Numbered from the stretch's first letter, positions 51,277-62,177 are shown. The stretch is 64,000 bases of DNA from an uncultured Bacilli bacterium (GCA_947628565.1 CANRAH010000004.1:37225-101224), one strand, 5' to 3'. A program made the numbers and translations. The notes: generated from the letters alone by a model not told the origin.

Positions 51277-51870
51277 TTAACTTGCATTATTCTTTTTTGA
51301 TATAGCTATTCCATCACCTTGCTTTATAAAAGTGGTAGAATAATTATTATTATTATTTAAAAATTCAATATATTTTCTTATTTTTTTAACTAGTTGCTTT
51401 GTATTCCTGTTATTAGTTTTTGAATCATCTAAAACAAGTCCATGAAATGACATATTATCGCTAATTACGACACCACCTAATTTTAAATTTTTATCAAACT
51501 TTTCAAAAAATTTAATATATTGACTTTTTGCAGCATCGATAAATATTAAATCAAAAGTATCTATTATATCTACTAAAAGAGCATCATTATTTATAATATT
51601 AATTCTGTCATTTAAATTGAATTTCTTAATATTATCTAATGCCATTAAATATCTATCATAATCTTTTTCAATAGTAGTTATTTTTATATCCTCATTAACT
51701 AATGCCATTTTTATTGCTGAATAACCTATTGCGCTACCAATTTCAAGTATATTTTTAATATTGTTTTCCTTAATATAGTTAACAAGGAATTCTATTCCAT
51801 CCTTTTGCATTATAGGGATATTGTTTTCTTTAGCAAAATTTTCTATATCATCTAATTGTAAGTGTACCAT
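51277..51870 (-). CDS. trmR: tRNA 5-hydroxyuridine methyltransferase TrmR (O-methyltransferase)
   Basis: SAM-dependent methyltransferase fold: NILEIGSAIGYSAIKMA, ITTIEKDYDRYLMALDNIKKFNL, FDLIFIDAAKSQYIKFFEKF, GGVVISDNMSFHG. 197 aa. Last gene of the ireB-ruvX-DUF1292-mltG-trmR operon, overlapping mltG by 19 bases. This is the Bacillus yrrM position, which supports TrmR. Confidence 0.87.
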   Translation of the reverse strand: MVHLQLDDIENFAKENNIPIMQKDGIEFLVNYIKENNIKNILEIGSAIGYSAIKMALVNEDIKITTIEKDYDRYLMALDNIKKFNLNDRINIINNDALLVDIIDTFDLIFIDAAKSQYIKFFEKFDKNLKLGGVVISDNMSFHGLVLDDSKTNNRNTKQLVKKIRKYIEFLNNNNNYSTTFIKQGDGIAISKKNNAS

Positions 51871-52931
51871 AATCCAGCCTTCTTTAAATCTTCTCTAACT
51901 GATAAATGTTCACTATATGTTTTGGAAAAATAAACTTTTCCTTGAACATCAGATACGAAATAAAAATAATCACTTTCCTCTGGATATAAAGCTGCTTTTA
52001 TAGAATCTATGCTTGGATTACATATAGGCCCTATTGGAAGTTTCCCTGCAAGATAATTACTTCTTGTATTATAATCATTTTTATCATTAATTTCAGATTC
52101 ATATAGATCTCTGTCAGATAAATCTATTTTTGCAGCATAATACGTTGTAACATCACTGCCAAGTGACATATTATTATTTAATCTATTATAAAATACACCT
52201 GCTATTCCTGCTCTATCGGATGATGCTTTTCCCTCAAGTTCAACAATAGACGCCAAAGTTAAAATTTGATGTATAGAATACGAATTATTCTCTAAATCTT
52301 CTTTTAAAGGAGTTAATTTTAAATTCATTTCATCTAACATAGTTTTAAATATATCTTTAATTGATACATCTTTGTTTTTAAATTCATAAGTATTAGGATA
52401 CAAATATCCTTCAAGTGAATAATATATTTTATCATCTAAAATACTAGAATCTATAAACCAATACGTATCTATCAATGAATTTAAATAATCTTTATCCTTT
52501 AAAACATTATAAACTTCATCTACAGTATTATTAGTATATTCCGAAATAGTATTTGCAATATTTCTAATGTTTTTTCCTTCTTTAAAAGTTATCACTATTG
52601 CGTCCGGATTATAAGTATTACCTAAAGAAAATATTGAAACAATTTTTTTTACGTCCATATTCTTACTTAACTTATAAGTTCCTGCTTCAATATTTGATAT
52701 ATGATTTAATTTTATATATATTTTAAAGCAAAGTTCATTTTTAATAAGTCCTTCACTTTTTAATTTTTTAATAACATCATAGTAAGTACTTCCACTATCA
52801 ACTTTAAATTCTATTTCAGTCTTATCGTTATTTACTGACTTTAAATTTACATTATAAAATACTAAACATCCTACCAAAAATAAAGCAAGTATACCAAGTA
52901 TACTAGCAATTATAACTACAACTTTTTTCAT
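51852..52931 (-). CDS. mltG: Endolytic transglycosylase MltG
   Basis: Cleaves nascent glycan strands. One N-terminal membrane helix (about 3-27), a LysM-like region (VDSGSTYYDVIKKLKSEGLI), and a catalytic YceG domain with Glu in SIVELEGKASSDRAGIAGVFYNRL, LGSDVTTYYA, YNTRSNYLAGKLPIGPICNPSIDSIKAALYP. 359 aa from ATG 52931, chosen because the frame upstream runs inside the DUF1292 gene without SD. Confidence 0.92.
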   Translation of the reverse strand: MKKVVVIIASILGILALFLVGCLVFYNVNLKSVNNDKTEIEFKVDSGSTYYDVIKKLKSEGLIKNELCFKIYIKLNHISNIEAGTYKLSKNMDVKKIVSIFSLGNTYNPDAIVITFKEGKNIRNIANTISEYTNNTVDEVYNVLKDKDYLNSLIDTYWFIDSSILDDKIYYSLEGYLYPNTYEFKNKDVSIKDIFKTMLDEMNLKLTPLKEDLENNSYSIHQILTLASIVELEGKASSDRAGIAGVFYNRLNNNMSLGSDVTTYYAAKIDLSDRDLYESEINDKNDYNTRSNYLAGKLPIGPICNPSIDSIKAALYPEESDYFYFVSDVQGKVYFSKTYSEHLSVREDLKKAGLWYTYN

Positions 52932-52935
52932 TGTT

Positions 52936-53226
52936 TTACTCACTTGCTGGAGCTTCCTGATCTGATTCTTTTTGTAATTCATCTAATATAGTTTCGATAA
53001 TTTTCCATTCCTTTTCAGTTTCAATTGGCATTAATTTTGTTTCATCTTGATCAGGATTATAAATTGATGCATATACTTTAGTATTTCCTTCTTCATCAAT
53101 AGTATTATCTGTATAAACTATATAATTTTTTTTAGTTTCATCTGATTCAAATGTAAATAAAACTTCACATTCTATTTCTTTTCCTTCATCATTAATTATC
53201 TTAAATGTCATTGTTTCTTCTTTCAT
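52936..53226 (-). CDS. DUF1292 (YrzB-like) protein
   Basis: 96 residues, acidic. TFKIINDEGKEIECEVLFTFESDETKKNYIVYTD and KVYASIYNPDQDETKLMPIETEKEWKIIE match the DUF1292 pattern. Overlaps ruvX at its start. Function unknown, but the neighbourhood is constant in Firmicutes. Confidence 0.88.
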   Translation of the reverse strand: MKEETMTFKIINDEGKEIECEVLFTFESDETKKNYIVYTDNTIDEEGNTKVYASIYNPDQDETKLMPIETEKEWKIIETILDELQKESDQEAPASE

Positions 53227-53650
53227 AATATCCTCCCTTTTCCTTATCCAAATATGTTTGAAGAATTATATTAGCGGCTAGTGAATCTATTTTCTTTTTT
53301 CTTTTTTTTCTAGATACATCAAATTCTAACATATAATTAGTAGCTTCTTTCGTTGATAATCTTTCATCTTGTAATACTACATCTATATTAAAAACTTTTT
53401 CTAATTTATCTTTAAATTCTAGAGTAGCTTTACATCTATCACCTATAGTATTATTCATATTTTTAGGAAATCCAAGTATAATCTTACCAATTTCATACTC
53501 ACTTATTATAGGTTTAAGTTCGTTTAATAAATAATCATAATCAGACTCTTTACATCTTATAGTCTTATACGCATTCGCTATTAAATGAGTTTCATCACTA
53601 ATTGAAATTCCAAGACTACGAGTTCCTAAATCTAATCCAATATACCTCAT
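53201..53650 (-). CDS. ruvX: Pre-16S rRNA nuclease / RuvX (YqgF family)
   Basis: RNase H-like fold: YIGLDLGTRSLGISISDE, IGKIILGFPKNMNNTIGDRC, VVLQDERLSTKEA, IDSLAANIILQTYL. 149 aa. Family members process the 16S 5' end and have been called Holliday junction resolvases. Overlaps ireB by four bases. Confidence 0.9.
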   Translation of the reverse strand: MRYIGLDLGTRSLGISISDETHLIANAYKTIRCKESDYDYLLNELKPIISEYEIGKIILGFPKNMNNTIGDRCKATLEFKDKLEKVFNIDVVLQDERLSTKEATNYMLEFDVSRKKRKKKIDSLAANIILQTYLDKEKGGYYERRNNDI

Positions 53651-53892
53651 CTTTTATTTAAAAAATCCTCAACTAATATTTCTAAAATTTTTGTCCTATC
53701 AATTTTTGTTATTTTACTTCTTGCTTCTTTATGTGAAGAAATATATCCAGGATCTCCACTCATGAGATAACCTACAATTTGATTTACTGGATTATATCCT
53801 CTATCAGCTAAAATTGAAGCTACTTCTTTAACAATACTAGAGACATATTCATTTTGAAATTCATTTGAGTCATATATCTTTGTATCTCCCAT
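53647..53892 (-). CDS. ireB: IreB family regulator (UPF0297)
   Basis: 81 residues. DTKIYDSNEF near the start carries the Thr-x-x-Tyr region phosphorylated by the PASTA kinase IreK in enterococci. NPVNQIVGYLMSGDPGYISSHKEAR is diagnostic. First gene of the operon with its own strong promoter. In many Firmicutes alaS is upstream; here alaS is at 410. Confidence 0.93.
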   Translation of the reverse strand: MGDTKIYDSNEFQNEYVSSIVKEVASILADRGYNPVNQIVGYLMSGDPGYISSHKEARSKITKIDRTKILEILVEDFLNKR

Positions 53893-53914
53893 AAAATCAC
53901 TTCCGTATAATAAT

Positions 53915-53943
53915 ATTCTAACATGTTTTATACTTTTTGTAAA
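53915..53943 (-). promoter_or_regulatory. Promoter of the ireB operon
   Basis: Minus strand -35 TTTACA, 17-nt spacer, TGT-TAGAAT. Confidence 0.75.
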
Positions 53944-53946
53944 TAA

Positions 53947-54597
53947 TTAAAATTTTTTTATTTTTTCAAATAATCCAATTTGTTCTCCTTCAAATTTTTT
54001 AAAAGAATTTTCTAATTTATTTTTTACTTCTTTTAAATTAATTGTTTTTTCATAATTACTTATAAATAAAGCTAAATCTCTTAGTCCTCTATAATTAATT
54101 TTAGCCTCTCCAGTTTTATAATTTATTTTATAAACAGCTTTTTCAAATAAATCATTTATAGCTATATCAAGCATTTTAGATTCAAATGGTTTAGATTGTC
54201 TTACATCACTTAAATAATTTCTAATATCTAATACATTAGTTCCTTGCAGATTAAATTTAGAGCTTCCAATACTATAATGATTAGCTAATTTTTCTAGAAA
54301 TATTACATCATTAGAATGTTGACATAATTTATGTTTTAAATAAAAAACATCAAAATATTTTTTCATATCGGAATATACAACATTTAATTTTTGATATTTT
54401 TTATTGTACTTATATGAAATTCTAATTTTACCAGTAAAATTCATATCCATTAATCCATTTTGTATTAAAAACATTCTAAGACTATCTTCATTATTAAAAC
54501 GCATAGTAAACTCATCAATTTTATCAAGTGACTTTAAATCTAATTTTATTTCTTCTATACTATCTTTAGTTAAAAGCGCTAATTTATAACTAACCAT
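53947..54597 (-). CDS. Unknown protein at the end of the trmD operon
   Basis: 216 residues, not recognised. Beta-rich N-terminal half (KLALLTKDSIEEIKLDLKSL, MNFTGKIRISYKYNKKYQKLNVVY) and a helical C-terminal half. No membrane segment or catalytic signature. Separated from the preceding 153-aa gene by two bases, so same transcript. Confidence 0.5.
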   Translation of the reverse strand: MVSYKLALLTKDSIEEIKLDLKSLDKIDEFTMRFNNEDSLRMFLIQNGLMDMNFTGKIRISYKYNKKYQKLNVVYSDMKKYFDVFYLKHKLCQHSNDVIFLEKLANHYSIGSSKFNLQGTNVLDIRNYLSDVRQSKPFESKMLDIAINDLFEKAVYKINYKTGEAKINYRGLRDLALFISNYEKTINLKEVKNKLENSFKKFEGEQIGLFEKIKKF

Positions 54598-54599
54598 TT

Positions 54600-55061
54600 C
54601 TATCTTCTCCTTGGAGCTATTTCTTCCTCATAATCATAACCGTAATTATAATTTAATTCTATTCTAATAATTCTTCGATTTAATTCATATTCTAGATATG
54701 ATATTTTTTTTAGTAAAATATTTGAATATTTTTCATCTAAATATTTCATATATTTGTACTGTATAACATCTTTATACTTACTTAAATCATTTAACGCTTC
54801 TTTATATTGAGTGCCATCATCGTCGTCACCATTGGTTGTATTAATTATAAATTTTAAATATAAATCAAGTCTATTTTTTATTTTTTTCTTTAAAACTGTC
54901 TGAACCATAGATGGTTTTACAAGTATCATTTTATTTACTATAATGCCATCATATTTTATCTTATTTTGCGGAAGAAAACCAAATCCTTTTAACTTATCAT
55001 AATCAATTTTTGCATTAAATTTCTTTTTTCTTTTCTTTATTTTATAATGAATATTTTTCAT
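54600..55061 (-). CDS. Unknown basic protein after trmD
   Basis: 153 residues, very basic N-terminus (NIHYKIKKRKKKFNAKIDYDKLKGFGF) suggesting nucleic-acid or membrane-surface contact. There is a central DDDDGTQYKEAL acidic patch, and a helical C-terminus ends with EEEIAPRRR. Not recognised. Four bases downstream of trmD. Confidence 0.5.
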   Translation of the reverse strand: MKNIHYKIKKRKKKFNAKIDYDKLKGFGFLPQNKIKYDGIIVNKMILVKPSMVQTVLKKKIKNRLDLYLKFIINTTNGDDDDGTQYKEALNDLSKYKDVIQYKYMKYLDEKYSNILLKKISYLEYELNRRIIRIELNYNYGYDYEEEIAPRRR

Positions 55062-55065
55062 AAAA

Positions 55066-55734
55066 TCATTCCTTTTCTAATAAATCTGGTCTTCTTTTTT
55101 CAGTTCTTTTTATCTGTTCAGTATGTCTCCAGTCATCTATATTCTTGTGATGTCCTGATAAAAGGACATCTGGAACTTTCATACCTCTAAATTCATTAGG
55201 TTTAGTATATACTGGATAATCAAGTAAATTATTATTAAATGAATCATTTTGGTGAGATTCTTTTCTAAGAACGCCATCAATTAATCTTACAACACTATCG
55301 ATAACTAACATAGAAGGTATTTCTCCACCAGTTAAAACAAAGTCACCAATGCTTATTTCGTAATCAGCAAGTGTTCTAATTCTTTCATCAAATCCCTCAT
55401 AATGTCCACAAATTATAATTAAATGTTCAAATTTAGAAAACTCATATGCTTTTTTTGAATTATATACAGTTCCTTGCGGAGTAAGTAATATAATTTTTGA
55501 ATTTTCTTTTTTAAGGCTATCCACAGCATTAAAGATAGGTTCTGGCATTAAAACCATGCCTTCTCCTCCACCAATTTGATAATCATCAACTCTCTTATGT
55601 TTATCAAAAGAATAATCTCTTATATTGTGAATTTCTATATTCACTTTACCTTTTTGTATTGCTCTTTTAATTATAGATTCGGTCAAAAATCCTTGAAACA
55701 TATCGGGAAAAAGTGTCAAAACATCAATTTTCAT
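55066..55734 (-). CDS. trmD: tRNA (guanine-N1-37) methyltransferase TrmD
   Basis: SPOUT trefoil-knot enzyme. [116 protein letters not shown]. 222 aa. Overlaps rimM by 11 bases. Confidence 0.96.
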   Translation of the reverse strand: MKIDVLTLFPDMFQGFLTESIIKRAIQKGKVNIEIHNIRDYSFDKHKRVDDYQIGGGEGMVLMPEPIFNAVDSLKKENSKIILLTPQGTVYNSKKAYEFSKFEHLIIICGHYEGFDERIRTLADYEISIGDFVLTGGEIPSMLVIDSVVRLIDGVLRKESHQNDSFNNNLLDYPVYTKPNEFRGMKVPDVLLSGHHKNIDDWRHTEQIKRTEKRRPDLLEKE

Positions 55735-56209
55735 AATCTAGCCCCTTTATGTATTTTATTTCTATTTTTTTATTTTCCAAATCAATTTTTTTTACAAATT
55801 CATCTATATATGGTACAAGATGGCGATGTTTACCTTCTATTACAAGTATTTCATAGGCTTTAGATATCAAAATATCTTTTATTTTTCCCTTATATTCATT
55901 GTTATCATAAACGTCAAGCCCTATCAAATCTTCATTCAAATATCCGCTAAATTTATAATCAGATCTATCAATATAAATACCAAATCCTTTTAATTTTAAC
56001 GCGTCATCGATATTATTTATACCAACTAAAGTAATCATATCATATTTGTTATTTTTACGATATGAATCAATAGTGTATGAAATACCATTAACATTTATTT
56101 TATTATCTTTTTTGAATACATCCTCTTTATATTTAAAATCACTCAAAATTTTTATTTCACCTTTCAAGGCATGAGTATTTGCAATTTTTCCAATATATAT
56201 TAAGTCCAT
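55724..56209 (-). CDS. rimM: Ribosome maturation factor RimM
   Basis: Binds S19 during 30S assembly. [20 protein letters not shown] start, [12 protein letters not shown], then the PRC-barrel ([26 protein letters not shown]) with [30 protein letters not shown]. 161 aa. Confidence 0.92.
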   Translation of the reverse strand: MDLIYIGKIANTHALKGEIKILSDFKYKEDVFKKDNKINVNGISYTIDSYRKNNKYDMITLVGINNIDDALKLKGFGIYIDRSDYKFSGYLNEDLIGLDVYDNNEYKGKIKDILISKAYEILVIEGKHRHLVPYIDEFVKKIDLENKKIEIKYIKGLDYEN

Positions 56210-56213
56210 AATA

Positions 56214-56942
56214 TTACCTACTATCTATTTCATATAAAATTATACTAGTTGCAACTCCTACGTTTAAACTTTCACAATTTTTGTTCATATTTATATAAAT
56301 ATAATCATCACAAAGAGATAAGATATCATCTGCAACACCTTTTCCTTCGTTACCAACTATTATAACAAATTTTTCACTTATTTCAACATCTTTTATGCTT
56401 TTTCCACCATTTACTTTAGTTGAAAGTATTTGATACCCATTATTTTTTAGTTGTAATAATTCATTTTTTAAATTTTTTCTTACTATATTTATGTTGAATA
56501 TCATACCTTGTGTTGCTCTTAATACTTTAGAATTATATATATCAACAGTGTTTTCACTTATAAGTATAGTATCTATATTAAAAGCAACTGCGCTTCTTAT
56601 AATGGTTCCAAAATTTCCTGGATCTTGAATATCATCAAGTACAAGAATTTTGGATCCAATTTTATTTTTTTCTATCTTTTTACATATACCCATAACTTTA
56701 GGAGGATTGTCTAATTCGCTTATATACCTTAATATATTTTCTTTTACATATATTTTATCAATATCCATATCAATATTTGTATTTTCTTCCAAAATTAAAG
56801 TTTTAAGATAATGATTTTTATATGCTTCTTTAACTAAATGTTCTCCTTCAATTAAGAATTCTTGAGCCATATCTCTATATTTTTTTATGTTTAATTTTTT
56901 TATATTTTTTATTTGATTATTTTCTTTAGAAGTATATACCAT
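56214..56942 (-). CDS. TrmH/SpoU-family RNA 2'-O-methyltransferase
   Basis: 242 residues from ATG 56942 (SD GGAGG, four-base spacing); the frame is open to 56993 without an RBS. Substrate-binding N-terminal domain (YRDMAQEFLIEGEHLVKEA), then SPOUT motifs VLDDIQDPGNFGTIIRSAVAF, IVGNEGKGVADDIL, LNVGVATSIILYEI. Likely rRNA (RlmB/TsnR-like); target not certain. First gene of the rimM-trmD operon. Confidence 0.87.
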   Translation of the reverse strand: MVYTSKENNQIKNIKKLNIKKYRDMAQEFLIEGEHLVKEAYKNHYLKTLILEENTNIDMDIDKIYVKENILRYISELDNPPKVMGICKKIEKNKIGSKILVLDDIQDPGNFGTIIRSAVAFNIDTILISENTVDIYNSKVLRATQGMIFNINIVRKNLKNELLQLKNNGYQILSTKVNGGKSIKDVEISEKFVIIVGNEGKGVADDILSLCDDYIYINMNKNCESLNVGVATSIILYEIDSR

Positions 56943-57023
56943 AAATCCTCCAAACACTACGAATATTATATCAATGATATCTTTATTTTGCAAACAATTT
57001 TAAAAAAAATATAAAAGGGCATG

Positions 57024-57428
57024 CTAATATACACTTGTGCAGCCCTCAACTATATCTGTAGCCTCAAAATCTGTAATTATCTTATTATATTTATTATTAC
57101 TAGATGTAATTTTTATCTTTAATTCATCATTCATATTTTCATTTGTTCTTGAGTCAATTATATCGGAATTAAGATATCCAAAATTAACTAAATCATCCAA
57201 TGTTAGATATTTACAAGTATCTACATCTGGTAATAAATTTAGATTATCATTAGCCCATGCTCTAGCAGCATCTATTATTAAATTTACCTGTACTTCATAT
57301 ATATCATCTTTTGATCCTTTTAATAGTTTAATTATTGATGTAGATGTTAAAAGCGCTAAAGCAGCTAATATAACTATTACAGCCAAAAGTTCTACTAGTG
57401 TAAATCCTAATTTTTTCAATCGAATCAT
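57024..57428 (-). CDS. Type IV pseudopilin-like protein
   Basis: 134 residues. Class III signal LKKLGFTLVELLAVIVILAALALLTST (G-FTLVE). The globular part has ARAWANDNLNLLPDVDTCKYLTLDDLVNFGYLNSDI, a pattern common in Firmicutes major pseudopilins, and two cysteines (DTCKY, EGCTS) likely disulfide bonded. Monocistronic between obgE and the rRNA methyltransferase. No pilus motor, peptidase or secretin-like gene is in the window. Confidence 0.8.
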   Translation of the reverse strand: MIRLKKLGFTLVELLAVIVILAALALLTSTSIIKLLKGSKDDIYEVQVNLIIDAARAWANDNLNLLPDVDTCKYLTLDDLVNFGYLNSDIIDSRTNENMNDELKIKITSSNNKYNKIITDFEATDIVEGCTSVY

Positions 57429-57533
57429 CTACTTTCCTAATATATTATATCTTAAACATAAATCTTTTACAATATTAAACTTTATCAATATGTAAACAGA
57501 AATTAGAATTTAAATTATAAAAAGATAATTTTT

Positions 57534-58820
<1,287 letters not shown>

Positions 58821-58844
58821 CTAATTATACCTTAAATATAAAAA

Positions 58845-58880
58845 AAAAGAAACAAGATGTTATTTAATTTTTCTTGCTTC
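58845..58880 (-). terminator. Terminator after the DUF1015 gene
   Basis: GAAGCAAGA / TCTTGTTTC stem (one wobble) overlapping the stop, then a long T-run on the minus strand. Confidence 0.75.
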
Positions 58881-60119
58881 TAAATAAAATCTTTTATCAT
58901 TACTATGCCCCATTGAAAAAGTTTTTCTAGGAAGAGCTCCATCAAGTATAACTGTTTTAAATAATTCTTCTTTTTTCATAGGTTCAAGTAAAAATCCTAT
59001 ATTGTTTTCTTTGCTACCTAATTCTTTAGTAACATCATCACCATGTACATAATCAATTTTACCACCGTTCTCTTTTAAATATTCATCTAAAAATATTTGA
59101 AGAGATCCAACAGCGATATTTGATTTAGGATTTTTAATCCATAAAAAGCCATTTGAATCTTTAGTAATATATTCAATTTTTTGACCATCGCATTCTTCAT
59201 AAGATACATCATAAAATTCTTTTAATTTATCCATTAAATGTTCAGGATTTACATTGAATACTACTCTATTAATAGCTTCAAATTGAAGTGCATCACTGTG
59301 TAAATTCACAAGTTCTACTAAAGCATATCTTGCCTTACTATTTAAAGCTTCATCACCAATTTCTTTCTTTAAATTTTCATAGCAAGCTTTTGCTGTTGCA
59401 AGAGAGTGATTACCATCTCCCATTGCAAATAATAATACATCTTTATCATTTAAGCCATATTTTTTATTAAATTCATCTTTATCGGCTAGTTTTGTTAATT
59501 TTTCTATAACTTCATCTGATGTATTATCATCAAGCAAGTATCCTTTTATATGACCACCATTTTTCATCAAATCAAAATCATATACTTTATCATTGTCAGT
59601 AACTTTGTTTTTAAGTGACTCAATTATATCTTTTTTATCGTCATCAATTAAAATCATTATATGTGGTAATTCTAATGTTGCATTTTGTCTAACCTTTACT
59701 CTAGGTGGTATTCTTTCGATTACAGTTTTTTCTGTAGCTCTAATCATACTAGTAGAACCTACCTCGTATGAATAGCCTTCAAGATCTACCATACCAATAA
59801 TTCCTTCTCTTACTTTACCATCACTTTGTAATCTTTCTATATAAAGCAATGAATCTTTATATTCCTTAAAGAAATCTGTACTAGTTAGTTTTTGCATATT
59901 TTCATTTATTTTAGCTATTTTTTCTTCTACATCGCTATCCTCTAGATAAATTTCTGGTAAAGTCAAATTAAGCGTTGAAGGGCTATTACCAACTATTTTT
60001 TTTACATCCATCCAGTAATCTGGTTCTGATGTATACTGATCGCATGCAACAACACTCCACTTTGTCATATCGCAATCTTTAGGTAATAAAATATCTGCCT
60101 TTTTAAAAGGTATATTCAT
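58860..60119 (-). CDS. DUF1015 family protein
   Basis: 419 residues from ATG 60119 (SD GGAGATGAT, extended -10 TGA-TATAAT); the open frame to 60167 is not used. PFKKADILLPKDCDMTKWSVVACDQYTSEPDYW, YIERLQSDGKVREGIIGMVDLEGY, RIPPRVKVRQNATLELPHIMILIDD, LLFAMGDGNHSLATAKACYENLK are the family landmarks. Often near serine-metabolism genes in other bacteria; no such neighbour here. Activity uncertain. Confidence 0.9.
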   Translation of the reverse strand: MNIPFKKADILLPKDCDMTKWSVVACDQYTSEPDYWMDVKKIVGNSPSTLNLTLPEIYLEDSDVEEKIAKINENMQKLTSTDFFKEYKDSLLYIERLQSDGKVREGIIGMVDLEGYSYEVGSTSMIRATEKTVIERIPPRVKVRQNATLELPHIMILIDDDKKDIIESLKNKVTDNDKVYDFDLMKNGGHIKGYLLDDNTSDEVIEKLTKLADKDEFNKKYGLNDKDVLLFAMGDGNHSLATAKACYENLKKEIGDEALNSKARYALVELVNLHSDALQFEAINRVVFNVNPEHLMDKLKEFYDVSYEECDGQKIEYITKDSNGFLWIKNPKSNIAVGSLQIFLDEYLKENGGKIDYVHGDDVTKELGSKENNIGFLLEPMKKEELFKTVILDGALPRKTFSMGHSNDKRFYLEARKIK

Positions 60120-60171
60120 AAAATCATCTCCGAAATTTATTATATCATAAGATAATTTTAAGCGCAATATA

Positions 60172-60879
60172 TTATATTTTTTTCTTTTCCTTATTAACTT
60201 TATTTTGTTTTAAATGATTATAATATAAGTTTTTTATTGGATCTGGTAATTTTTCTAAATCAACATAAAAATTTTTTAAAATAAATTCTTTATTTTCATC
60301 AACTATTTGTTTTATTGGCTTATTAACAAAATAAATTTTATTATATTCATCATATAATTCATTATTTCTATTTAATTTTATATCTACTCTTAAATCTTCA
60401 CCACTAAGCTCTAAATATATATTAAACAAATTATCTTTCACATTAAAATAAGAAATTGGTCGATCAGTTTCTATTTCACCAAGAATATCTTGATAATACT
60501 CTAGTGTTGAAAAAATTTCTAGTATTTTATTATAATTCATTTTTACAAATCTTTTTGAACTTTCATCCATATCTGGTATATATATATCTTTTGAATTTTT
60601 ATCTTTATATATTGAAGTACATTTCCTAACATAATCACCAAATTGAAAATGTATTTTATAAATATGTATACTAGACTTATCATAGTTACTCTTATAAAAA
60701 TATTCATATTTACCTAGAGTTAAAAATCTAGGGTTAAATACTGTTTTAAATTCTTTCATTTCATCATTTATAACTTGAATTAAATCATAAATACTAACAA
60801 TGTTTTCATTTTCATTTTTTGTTTTTTTTTCCTTTAAATATTCTTTTATTTCATTTAATAACTTATAATAATTTTCCAT
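60172..60879 (-). CDS. Unknown protein
   Basis: 235 residues, charged, no membrane segment. N-terminal helical region (YYKLLNEIKEYLKEKKTKNENEN), then alternating strands. Basic C-terminal tail (NKVNKEKKKI). Not recognised. Own promoter (TGC-TATAAT) and SD TAGGAGG. Reads toward DUF1015. Confidence 0.5.
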   Translation of the reverse strand: MENYYKLLNEIKEYLKEKKTKNENENIVSIYDLIQVINDEMKEFKTVFNPRFLTLGKYEYFYKSNYDKSSIHIYKIHFQFGDYVRKCTSIYKDKNSKDIYIPDMDESSKRFVKMNYNKILEIFSTLEYYQDILGEIETDRPISYFNVKDNLFNIYLELSGEDLRVDIKLNRNNELYDEYNKIYFVNKPIKQIVDENKEFILKNFYVDLEKLPDPIKNLYYNHLKQNKVNKEKKKI

Positions 60880-60927
60880 ATAATTCCTCCTACATTTACA
60901 TTATAGCATAATTTAAAAAAAAATACA

Positions 60928-62124
60928 TCAACTGATATATTTTTCTGTTAAAAGTGCGCTTGGAATATCTCCAACAACATTAAGCGCTGTTCCAGGTGGA
61001 TCTACAATCCATCCTATCGTAGCTATTATAGGAAATGCGGGAAGTGGAAAACTATACATAGATACAATTAACATCTCTCCTATAAAAGCCCCTCCAGGAA
61101 TACCAGACATTACGACTCCTGATAAAGTTGAAATTAATATCGCTATTAAATAAGTATCAATACCTGTGAAACTTTTACCAAATATTGCAAATAAAAATGC
61201 TATTTTCAAAATTGAAGCCATACTAGAGCCTTCCATATGTATAGTAGCTCCTATTGGTAATACCGTTTTTGCTACATCATCGTCAATGTTCATTTTTGCA
61301 GCACATTCTAAATTTGATGGCAAACTTGCTATTGAAGAACAAGTTCCAAGTGATGTTACCGTTGGAGTAAATATATTTTTATAAAAATCTTTTACTCCTT
61401 TTTTTCCACGCGCTATATAACTATATATTGTATAAAACAAAATAAAATAAATTATAGCTATCACATAATAAAATATCATAGATCTAAGATAACCACTTAA
61501 AATTTTACTACCATACTCACCTATCAAAGATGCAAAATAAGCTAAAAGGCCTATTGGAGCATAATACATTATTATTTTAATTACATTCATCATGATTTTA
61601 GATATTGTATTTAAAGAGTTAGAAACACTTTCTTTCTTATCTTTAAGCATTAATACAGCAAAGCTGAAAATTATAGTAAATATTATAAGTGGCAGCATAT
61701 TATTTTTAGAAAGTAAAAGATTAAATTCATTTACTGATATCATGTCTACTATGTTATCCATAATATTAATAGATTCTTTTGACGCTTCAGAAAATTCTAT
61801 ATTTACATTTCCAATAGGATTAACTATTTTAACACTAACAAGCATAAAAACAGAAGCAACAACACTAGTTATAACAAATACTAAAAACATATAAATAAAT
61901 ATTTTACCTATTTTTTTCAAACTTTTAATACGCGTAATACTACTTGATATAGTAAAAAATACAAGTGGTACTACTATTGTATATAACATATTTATAAATA
62001 TTGTTCCAAAAGGCTTTAATAACATAGCTTTTTCTTTAAATATAATTCCTATTATTGAACCGATTATTATTGAAATTAATAAAATTATTGGAAATTTATA
62101 TGCATTATATATTTTTTTAAGCAT
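60928..62124 (-). CDS. Dicarboxylate/amino acid:cation symporter family protein
   Basis: DAACS/SLC1-type secondary transporter, 398 residues. MLKPFGTIFINMLYTIVVPLVFFTI, TSLGTCSSIASLPSNLECA (HP1 serine-rich loop), PIGATIHMEGSSMASILKIAF (the NMDGT position reads HMEGS), IPGGAFIGEMLIV (HP2), DPPGTALNVVGD. In acidic amino acid carriers the last motif has Arg (D-x-x-R-T); here it is Gly, so aspartate/glutamate is unlikely and a neutral substrate is possible. Promoter overlapped by a palindrome. Confidence 0.85.
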   Translation of the reverse strand: MLKKIYNAYKFPIILLISIIIGSIIGIIFKEKAMLLKPFGTIFINMLYTIVVPLVFFTISSSITRIKSLKKIGKIFIYMFLVFVITSVVASVFMLVSVKIVNPIGNVNIEFSEASKESINIMDNIVDMISVNEFNLLLSKNNMLPLIIFTIIFSFAVLMLKDKKESVSNSLNTISKIMMNVIKIIMYYAPIGLLAYFASLIGEYGSKILSGYLRSMIFYYVIAIIYFILFYTIYSYIARGKKGVKDFYKNIFTPTVTSLGTCSSIASLPSNLECAAKMNIDDDVAKTVLPIGATIHMEGSSMASILKIAFLFAIFGKSFTGIDTYLIAILISTLSGVVMSGIPGGAFIGEMLIVSMYSFPLPAFPIIATIGWIVDPPGTALNVVGDIPSALLTEKYIS

Positions 62125-62152
62125 AAAACACCCTCCATTTATATATATGAAA

Positions 62153-62177
62153 AAAGTTAATATATTATACTAACTTT
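62153..62177 (-). promoter_or_regulatory. Palindromic operator overlapping the symporter -10
   Basis: AAAGTTA...TAACTTT with inner TATA repeats, 25 bp and nearly fully symmetric. The minus strand TATAAT (62164-62169) lies inside it, so a bound protein would block the promoter. Confidence 0.55.

Noticed and set aside
57037..57495. 152-codon + strand frame opposite the pseudopilin
   Set aside because: The minus strand has an unmistakable prepilin signal and RBS. The + frame has neither.
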